From Rhopalosiphum padi (lineage: Eukaryota > Arthropoda > Insecta > Hemiptera > Aphididae): a stretch of 64,000 nt of DNA. How positions within the stretch are numbered: the stretch's first letter is position 1; each line of letters opens with the position of its first letter. The position numbers and the translations under genes were made by a program. The notes under the pieces were generated by a model. That model saw only the letters and a program-made list of their open reading frames with translations. It ran no database searches and was not told the origin of the DNA. The stretch is from NCBI RefSeq assembly GCF_020882245.1, contig NC_083600.1, forward strand, positions 1,736,001 through 1,800,000, read 5' to 3'. Positions 39,719 through 50,600 of the stretch are shown piece after piece.

Positions 39719-41670
39719 TACAAATAGATTCTGATATATTAAATTAAAAATGTATTTTTGCTTTCACATTTTGAATATTATAATAAAATGTTACCTACAT
39801 ATTATTAATTTTAATACAAATAATTCTTTATCTTATATGTTATTTTGTGTACTATTTGCAAATGCTAAAACAATTTGTTATTTTGGAAAATTTTACTACA
39901 AAATGTTTTTACTTTATTAAACAGTATAAGATTTTAGTTTCATAAATGTTTTATAATATATTATTACAAGGTAATGGGAATGTTTCTGATCCAATTTACT
40001 TAACTACAATTGTGATAAGCAAGGATGATGGATGGTCAGATATCGGGAAATTGGGAACTTTCTCAATGAATTATTTCTTTTGTAAATTAATTTTATAAAC
40101 ACAATTACAATATTTTAATATTATAGGTATATCTACTTTTAAATCAACTAAATTAACCAAAATTAGACAAGGGCAGAGTAATCAATTGAATGTCTGTTCC
40201 CGATAGCCAATTGTCTGTCAATAGGTATTAAAGACCTGCGTGGGCCGGGCTAAGCCCAGACCGGTCCGGAATAAGTCTGGCCCGGGTAGCTTTAGGACCG
40301 AGGTCGGACTATAAAATTCTAGGCCGGGCATTTCTTGGACAAAAATTAACGAGCCAGACTTAAATGTAGTTGAAGCTGACCGAACTTCTATAGAAAACGG
40401 AGAATTGTTCTTCAAATTTAGTTATAATATATATTATTTAATTTTTATTCAAAGGATTTAATGTATAAATAATAAAGTGATAATAATAATATTTGATATT
40501 GAAGAATTTTTATATATCAATTATATTAAATGTTTTTATTATAAATATGTTGTTATAACTTAAAAGTAAATTATAGTTATTGTTTATGAATACAATATTA
40601 AAAAAAAAAAAAACCATAAAAAATTTACCTATCCGGGGCGGGCTTACTTAAAAAAATTACTGGGCCGGGCCAGACTTACCACAAATGGTTTCCGGCCGAG
40701 CTTACTTGAATCTATTATGAGACTATCAAAAAATTAGCTTCTCTAAACGCAAGAAAAAAAATGTTTTTAAACATATTAAATATATAACTTAACGTAATTG
40801 TATATAACAACATAGAAGAAAACTAATAAATTAAAGGAATTGTAGCTTTATTTATTGTTATTCTCTGCTTAAATATCAAATTTGAACTTAACATTCTTAT
40901 AAAAATATATAATTTAAAGATTTTTTGGTGATAGTATGAACATTATGAACTCATTTATGAAATGTTTTGTAGGTATTAAAATTATAATCCTTTGCTATAA
41001 AAATTGAACATTTTATAAATCTAAACCTACAAAATTATTTATAGATTTTCTTGATTTTGACTAATTTTGTGTCAAAATGTAAACTTCAAATGCTCATAAA
41101 TATATATAATGGCCATGTGTCCTTAATAATTTTAAATATTTATACTAAAAACTTATTGTTAGGTATGAGGAATCTTGTATGAAATTTTTATCACCAAAGA
41201 AGAATTAACAGTTTTTAAGTAAAACAAATATTGTATACTTAAATCGAAAAAAAAATTAAAAATGTAAAACTAAACATCTTATTTGGTTAAAAAGTAATCT
41301 ATAGTACAATAGTGCACTCTACACTTCATAAGGTAAAAAAATAATCATCAAATTGTCTAATTGAGATGAGCAATTTCATGAAATATTTGCTTATTTAATT
41401 TAGCTTATTATGTACAGTATATTCAGGCTGAAAATGCTGTGTAAGAACAATTGTGTTTTCTTCTGAATTTCATCCAAACAAAACAGGTCTATTATAACAG
41501 TAAGCTGCAGTAATGTGATACACGGATATTATAATGATCAAATAAAAACAATTTGTAAATAATGGTATTGTATTAATTCATAATCATCAAAAACAGTTGT
41601 AATTTTTACACAAAAGTTTAAACAAAATGCACATTATAGTTTCATTTAATAAATTAATGAACATTTCAGT
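39719..41670. other. Convergent intergenic region between QSOX and EPRS
   Basis: The two genes point towards each other here. It contains a GC-rich repeat block (40225-40705) and AT-rich sequence around 40900-41130 that shares TTTTGAC...AAACTTCAAATGCTCATAAA blocks with the dispersed repeat at 28160-29150. No gene seen. Confidence 0.6.
40225..40705. mobile_element. Probable non-autonomous transposon with GGCCGGGC-rich ends
   Basis: Two GC-rich blocks, about 40238-40330 (GTGGGCCGGGCTAAGCCCAG, CCGGTCCGG, GGCCCGGG) and about 40632-40705 (GGGGCGGGCTTAC, GGGCCGGGCCAGACTTACC), bracket AT-rich filler. The sharp GC contrast and paired blocks are typical of a transposable element. I could not define exact inverted repeats or a target duplication. 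The minus-strand 65-codon frame over the first block is judged a shadow. Confidence 0.45.
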
Positions 41671-44600
41671 TTAATAACTGCGTCCAAACAGAGTAAATGA
41701 TCCAGCTGTTTGTCCACATTCTGGATGTATACATTGATCGGTGGACTTCAATTGTTCATCCCCCTTAGGTTGTTCAAATGGCACACATAATGACTTTGCT
41801 CCCATTGTCGAAGCTCCAACTTCCGCGGTACCATCATCCCTATGAAATCATTAATAGAAAAATATTAAATTATAATTAATCTTAAAATAATGTTTATACA
41901 ATATTTGCATACAATGTGGTATCTCGTTTGATGTTATCCTCGCAGGTAGGGCGTCCACAAAACGGTATCAATAATAAACGTTTTGCAGCTAAATGTGCAG
42001 CACATTCAGACCATTTACGACATATCACAACGTTTTCTTTCATTTCCTTTTCTGCTTTAGCGTACATATCTTGCTGTATTTGATTCAATAATTCAGTTAT
42101 TCTTACAACCATCTTGTCATTTCCACCATCATCATTTGAACATCCCTCTAAGGGAATAGTTAGTTTCTCTCCATTATCCCGCCGTACAGCTACCATTTGG
42201 TTTTTATCCAAGTCTTTTGGTCCAATTTCTAACCTCAATGGAACTCCCTAAAATACAATTTTATGATATTAACTTTTTTAAATCACACATAATTTGAAAA
42301 TAAATAAATACCTTTAATTCCCAGTGGTTGAACTTCCATCCAGGTGAATAATTATCCCGCAAATCTGTATCTGCCCTAATTATTGTTGTAGACTTACGAT
42401 GTTGGGCAACACTATTGTCATTTTCATCGTCATTTTTTATTAAACTATCTCCTTTTAAACGGTTACATACATCTAAACAGGTTTTAGTCAAGTTCTCTTT
42501 GACTTTGTCTGCTGTACTAGCACCAACACCACATGGCACTATAATAACCTATATTTAAATTGTAAATTATTTAACAAAGTAGTAACCAAAAAGTAACTTT
42601 AAAGTAATGACAAATTTTGGAAAAATTTATATTTACCTGAATAGATGCTATGCGTGGAGGTAAAACAAGCCCACGATCATCACCATGAACCATTACCATA
42701 ACACCAATTGTTCTAGTGGTCATTCCAAATGAAATCTGATGAACAAATGTTCTTTCATGTGTATCTGGATGTTCAAAATGGACATCAAACATATGTGCAA
42801 AATTGGTACCCAGATAATGTGAAGTGGCGCCCTGAATTGCTCGACCGCTGGATGCTACATATGCTTCACAAGTAGTAGTAAATACTCCTCCAGCAAACTT
42901 TTCTTTTTCTGTTTTTTTACCTTTTATAACTGGTACTGCCAGCATATTCTTATAAACATATTCATAATAACCTAAAAACACACCACAAATTAGTAATCAG
43001 TCAACTTAATAAAATTACTTAATAATTTTTAACTAACCTAATGTTATTAATACATCACATTCTGCTTCTTCTCTAGTTGCATATGCATTATGACCTTCTT
43101 GCCACAAAAACTCTCTAGTTCTCAAGAAGGGTTGAGGGTGTTTGAATTCCCATCTCTGAAGTAAATAAATTTAATATTTAAATATGTCTCCTGTTTAGGA
43201 ATTTTCCATTTTATAAAAAAAACGACAAAAAAATACAACATACCACAACACTGTTCCATTGATTGAGTTTCAAAGGCAAGTCTCGATAAGACTGAATCCA
43301 TTTGGCAAATGCTGGATACATCCCTGTTTCGCTGGTTGGTCTTATAGCAATAGGCTCAGCTAAGTCTGTTTCGCCAGATTTGGTAACCCAAGCCACCTGT
43401 TAAGACATTAATTTCATTAGATTAGTAAAAATTATATTTAATTTTATAATATTGGAATTTTACTTCTGGTGCAAAATCTGCAATATGTTCTTTTTCTCTT
43501 TCTAATGCACCTTGTGATACAAACATTGGAAAGTAGCAATTGCGCACATTAAGAGGCTTTCTTTTAATCCGAGCATCAAACCATTCTTGTATTAATTCCC
43601 ATATTCTGTAAGCCCAAGGCCTGAGCACGTAACATCCACTTACGTCATAGTACTCAATCATTTCACCTTTAACTAACACTTGAGAATACCATTCTCCAAG
43701 ATTTTCTGACACTTTTGGTACTTCTAATCCTAATTTAGTTACTTTTTTGGTGTTTGTATTATCAACTGTTTTAGAAGTGGTCACAGCAATATTGTCTTTT
43801 TTCTTCGCTTTTTTATCCTAAAACATTTAATTTTTCATGTTCAAATAATACATATTAAGATAATTAAAAAATTACGCTTCTCTATTTTAAATGTACTGAC
43901 TGATGTAGTTGATGATCTGCCAGTATTAGTTGGAGGTTGATATTCTTTACCAGTCATTGATTTATAATCATTTTTTAAAGTTAATAGAACTTTTACTTGT
44001 TCTTCAATATCAGTCTACAAAAAAAAATATATATATATTTAATATATACTTATAGATATTGATTTTTTGGCATTTTATATTAATCATACTAAACTAATTA
44101 AAATAAAATTAAAGTTCTGTCATATTCAATTTTAATTTATTCATTATTTTTATCAAATTTTAATATTTTTGCTAAGTATTAACTATATTTTATTTAATTA
44201 TCATTTTAGTTTGATCATAAAATAGTTATAACTTATAGCTAAAACTATACCCTTTAACTATAACAATATAAAATATTATAATTATTATATAAAATTTTTT
44301 ATTTTTTTTTTCATTTTCATTATTTAATTATATAAAGTAATATTAAATAATATTTAATTTTCAAAAGTGACTTAATATCTGAGTTTGAATCTTAATTAAG
44401 AAATATTAACTTATTTTTTTTATTACATCCATAAACAAAATACATACTTTAGAAGCATTACTACTTTTCATCGTTCGCACTTTATCTCCTTGTTCGTTAA
44501 TTTTTATCACTATGGCATCTGCTGAAGGTTTATTTAGTTCAGAATTGGATGTATTAGGTTGCTTTGGTGTTGGAATACCCTTGGCAGGAAAATCATCCCC

Positions 44601-47600
44601 TGTGATAGTTTTGTACTCTGCTTTCAAAGCAAGTAATACTTTGACAGCTTCCCCAACGTCTGCCTAAATAAATAAAGATTTACTATAAAAACCATTCCTA
44701 GGGCAAAATGTTTTTTAACATAAGGAATAGTTGAAAAATACTACATACTTTAGGAGCATTACTACTTTTCATCGTTCGCACTTTATCTCCTTGTTCGTTA
44801 ATTTTTATCACTATGGCATCTGCTGAAGGTTTATTTAGTTCAGAATTGGATGTATTAGGTTGCTTTGGTGTTGGAATACCCTTGGCAGGAAAATCATCCC
44901 CTGTGATAGTTTTGTACTCTGCTTTCAAAGCAAGTAATACTTTGACAGCTTCCCCAACGTCTGCCTAAATAAATAAAGATTTACTATAAAAACCATTCCT
45001 AGGGCAAAATGTTTTTTAACATAAGGAATAGTTGAAAAATACTACATACTTTAGGAGCATTACTACTTTTCATCGTTCGCACTTTATCTCCTTGTTCGTT
45101 AATTTTTATCACAATGGCATCTGCTGAAGGTTTACTTAGTTCAGAATTGGATGTATCGGGTTGCTTTGGTGTTGGAATACCCTTGGCAGGAAAGTCTACT
45201 CCTGTGATAGTTTTGTATTCAGCTTTCAAAGCAAGTAATACTTTGACAGCTTCCCCAACGTCTGCCTAAATTTATAAAAATAAAAATTCATTGTAAAAAA
45301 TACTATTCCTAGGGCAAAATGTTTTTTAACATAAGGAATAGTTGAAAAATACTACATACTTTAGGAGCATTACTACTTTTCATCGTTCGCACTTTATCTC
45401 CTTGTTCGTTAATTTTTATCACAATGGCATCTGCTGAAGGTTTATTTAGTTCAGAGTTGGATGTATTAGGTTGCTTTGGTGTTGGAATACCCTTGGCAGG
45501 AAAGTCTACTCCTGTGATAGTTTTGTATTCAGCTTTCAAAGCAAGTAATACTTTGACAGCTTCCCCAATGTCTGCCTAAATTTATAAAAATAAAAATTCA
45601 TTGTAAAAAAAAATAATCCTAGGGAAAAATGCTTTTTAACATAAGGAATAGTTGAAAAATACTACATACTTTAGGAGCATTACTACTTTTCATCGTTCGC
45701 ACTTTATCTCCTTGTTCGTTAATTTTTATCACAATGGCATCTGCTGAAGGTTTATTTAGTTCAGAATTGGATGTATTAGGTTGCTTTGGTGTTGGAATAC
45801 CCTTGGCAGGAAAATCATCCCCTGTGATAGTTTTGTACTCTGCTTTCAAAGCAAGTAATACTTTGACAGCTTCCCCAACGTCTGCCTAAATAAATAAAGA
45901 TTTACTATAAAAATAATATTCCTAGGGCAATATGTTTTTTAACATAAGGAATGGTTGAAAAATACTACATACTTTAGGAGCATTACTACTTTTCATCGTT
46001 CGCACTTTATCTCCTTGTTCATTAATTTTTATCACAATGGCATCTACTGAAGGTTTACTTAGTTCAGAATTGGATGTATTAGGTTGCTTTGGTGTTGGAA
46101 TACCCTTGGCAGGAAAATCATCCCCTGTGATAGTTTTGTATTCAGCTTTCAAAAAAAGTAACACTTTTTCAGCTTCTTCCAAGTCAGCCTATAGTTTGAA
46201 ATATGTATCATTAAAATATTTCTAAGAATTTAAACTATTAGTTTTTTCAAACTATAATTTATGAGTAGAGCAAAGATTTCTTTGAAATTTCATAATTTTT
46301 CTGGTTAATTTTATTGTATGTATAAAATATAAAAAATACAATTCACAACATTTGTGATCAAATACTCAACATTTTAAAGATATATATACATTTTTTTTTG
46401 TAAATTAATAATATTTGATTATTGTAAATTTGTAATTAATATGAAAATTCAATTTTATCATAATGGTTCTAGTAGCAGTATAGTTAACTAAATAGTCCAC
46501 CATAAAATGTATCAAACCTTTGAAGTTTATTTTTATTTAATATTTTGGATATCATGTTGGTATGATCTAATAATAATTTGGTAAATCTGGTAATTTCAGT
46601 ACATAATGTTTTTAGTACAATAAGTCCTTACGCTAATATGGTTATTATAAGATATATAATTCAATTTAGTTGTCCAGTACACAATTTAATTATTTAAAAT
46701 AAAATAATTCATCATACCTTCATACAATGGACTTTTTTAGCTTGATCATTTATTTGAATGATTAAAGTGTCAACATTCTTATTTGTATTTTTCTGTAATA
46801 AAAATAAAATTACAATAATTTTATAAAATGGTTTTTATTTTAATCAAAATAAAATGTTTTATAAAAAACTTAAACCAGACGGTGAAATGTTATTGTATAT
46901 CACATTAAAAAATATTTATAAGTTGAGCTTGGTCATTAAAACCGCATTAAATGTGTTTTATTTAATACATTTTACTTATTTTAGCAACTTAACAATGTTT
47001 TCCAAGTTCCTAGTAAAATCCACAAAAAAATAAAAATAAAATTTATAAATTTATATGACAAAAATATAAATTTTGAAAAAAAAAGTTCAGATTACGAGTA
47101 TAATAACAAAAATCCAGCACGTAAATCAAAAAACAATAGTTAAAATATTAACCATATTTTATAAATCGTTATTTATGTCAATATAGATTAATTTTATTTT
47201 TATTACCTTGGCATCACTTTGGGCAATTGCTACAGGAACAGTAGTTATTGGAGCTGTTTTCGTGTGACCATCAGGTATATTAAATAACACTAATGGCGTT
47301 TGCTTCCCCGTGTGAATACTTCAAAAAATTATTTGTTTATAATAAAGACTTTAGCCATAACATTTTCTAAACTAAAACTTACCTGAATGGTTGGTACGTT
47401 GAATCACATATAAAGTAACCTCTACGTTGTAATTGAATCACGTCTCCTTTTTTTAAATCTTTCAATTCTGAATCACCTAACATTTGCAATTCCCAACGAC
47501 TATTTTCTGTATTTAAATATTGCTTGAAATCATCATCTTTGGCTAATACTGCTTTACTGATTAAATGATCAAAATAAACACATACAACTGGTACAAGAAT

Positions 47601-50600
47601 AGGCAAGACTTCTTCAGATTCTGAATAATCAGTACTTGGTAGCCAAGTAACTTTAACTGTAGATTTAAAATCTGTGTTTTCAAGATTAGTGACTGCATAA
47701 ATTTTCTCTATTTTATTATTATCTTGATTCCTAAAGAAATAAATTCACAAATGATAATCTATAAGTGAGAAATTATGCTTTTTATTATATCAATATAAGA
47801 ATTACCTTTCAATACGATTTATTAAAAGATTGCCCCAGTTAATAAATGTGGCTCGACGTCCAACTTCTAATAACTCTGCATCACTATAATCTATAAGAAT
47901 TTTAGGTGCAGCCCAGACACAATTTTTTAATCCTAGTTGGGAATTTTTAGGATGTCTAAGGACATTTTCAATTTTACATGGTTTTTCAACATTCTCTACC
48001 ACAACTTCAACTGGCGGATAAGATAATACAGCATTTTCTTTATTTGAATTGGATAACAATAAAGCAGTATGTCTTGGTGCTATTAAATCAATGATACTAC
48101 GGTTCAATGACCAAATTTTATCCCATTGCATGGCTGTAACAGTTCTGGAAGATCCTTGGGCCACTATGAATTGTTTTAATGCTTCCACCTGCATACCTCT
48201 CCTTAATACACCACGAACAGTTGGCATGCGTGGATCATCCCTTAAAAAAAGATTTAATTATAAATTGTAACACAAAATTAAGAACGCACCAGTAATTTCA
48301 ACTTATAAACTTTATAAGTTACAATTAATTATATACTATGTAATTATTAAAGTACATAAATTTGTCAACTTTACTAACCATCCATCCACGTGACCTTGTT
48401 CAACAAACCAAGTTAACTTTCTTTTTGACAGAACAGTATTGGTCATATTTAATCTCGAATATGACCACACATAAGGTCGGGTTTCATTGTTGCGGGTTCC
48501 GAGTTTTAATGCATCGCAGAACCAATAATATTGTGCATCACGATCAGTATACTCTGTGGTACGTAAACAATGAGTAACACCTTCTAAACTATCCACAATA
48601 GGACAAGCGAAGTCATAAGTTGGATATACTCTAAAATAAATTTAAATGGCTTGAAAATTAAATAAATAAAATATAATTACCTAGTAAATTAAATTAATTT
48701 TTAATTTTATTGAAACCTTTTTTGAGATTACGGGGCCTCATTGAGACAAACTTGTGTAGAGGATGAGAGTTATTTATATTAAAAGCAAATCTATAAAATT
48801 AATCTACATTATAAATAGAATAAGTAGTAGAAATTATATCTTCTTGGATGTCACATCATTATTTTATTATATAATTCACTTTTTCACTACAAACAGATTT
48901 TCCATTTCATGTTAGATCATATTTCTGTATATACTTACCGAAATATTTAGTTTCTAACAATATTGAGCGATTTACACTATAAATACATAGGCCGATAAAT
49001 TGAAAGTTATCATCGTAAATTTTAATGATGTGTATAATCTGTTATGTGAACTTCAATACAGAATGGAATATAACAACAGATTCAAAATTTAAATATAAAC
49101 TACTAGGTGTAATATTTATGTAATATATACAGAATGATTCTTTTATCATGAAACACTCATTATTTCAAAAAGTATTCATGTTTTTGAAAATATTTTTTTA
49201 CATAGCTTCAAGTTGTTAAAATAACAACGTTTTTATTAAAAAATTATATTTTTAAATATTTTTTAAGTTTTACTTTTTTGAATAACAACATAAAGTTTTA
49301 ATTTCATATTCCAAAGCAGAATATTTTTTTGAATATTTTGATACATAAAAATCGAACTTAGGGCGAGTAGTTTATAAGTTATAAGTATTTTAAGTTTTGA
49401 TGCACGGAGTGGAATGGTACGGGGGTTACCCCACAAAATGTTTGTCTACTACTCTGCTTGTCTAAACTTTAAAATTTAAATATGTATAACTCATAAACTA
49501 CTCGCCCTAAGTTCGATTTTTATGTATCAAAATATTCAAAAAAATATTCTGCTTTGGAATATGAAATTAAAACTATGTTGTCATTCAAAAAAGTAAAAAA
49601 CTTAAAAAGATATTTAAAAATATAATTTTTTAATAAAAATTTTGTTTTTTAACAACTTGAAACTATGTAAAAAATTTTATCAAAAACATGAATATTTTTT
49701 GAAATAATGAGTGTTTTATGATAAAAGAATCACTTTATATATCCCCAACTAATTATCAATAGATTTTAGTTCTTTCTCAATATTTTTAATTAAATAAATA
49801 TGAATTTCAAATAATTTTATATTAAATATTTTTTAGTTTTACTAATTTGTATTGAATAATTTGCATTAAATCTATAAAATGTTTTGTTTTTATGTCCTTA
49901 CTTATACTTATCACCAGTTCTAGGATGGTGTTCAGGTTTACAACGATATATTGTTGGATCACGCATACATCCATTTGCCGATTGCATATCAATTTTAGCA
50001 CGAACACAACACTTTTGACCAATTTCTGTTCCTAAGACCATTTGTTTCCACAACTCTAAGTTCTTTTCAATTGCTGAAATTTAAGTAAATAAATGTAAAA
50101 AAGTGCATAACATAGTCAGGGTCCAGATAATATACACAATAAATAATATAATAATAATAATATATTAATTACCATCTAACAAAATTAAAAGAATAACAAC
50201 TACAATAATAACTACAGAAGTTGGTCACCTCTAATATTTCTGATAAAATTAGACATTATATTAAATTGTTTAAATAATGAAATTAATAGTCTTATGACTT
50301 TTAGTTGATGCTATAAATTATAGTAATTAAGATATTAACTTAAATTCAAAACCCTGTACTTAAAAACATTAAATTATCTGTATTTTTAAGTAAAATATTT
50401 AAATTATAATACTTACAGTTGTTTCTATTTATTGAATCTATCCGTTGTTCACGTTCCAAACGAATTTTATCTCCATCGGTGTCATCCACATAAGCTAAAC
50501 CTTCTTTTAACATTCCATTCTCACATATATCTAACATTTTATCAAAATGATCAGAAGTATATGTAAAAGTGTCAGGTTTAATTTTTAACATTTCAACGTC

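Noticed and set aside
40218..40415. 65-codon minus-strand frame over a GC-rich block
   Set aside because: Runs through a probable transposon end; the composition follows the GGCCGGGC repeats.
46037..46225. Plus-strand frame opposite WHEP unit 1
   Set aside because: Antisense shadow of a WHEP exon.
48049..48577. Plus-strand frames of 73 and 71 codons
   Set aside because: Antisense shadows of the EPRS exons 48240-47806 and 48630-48379.
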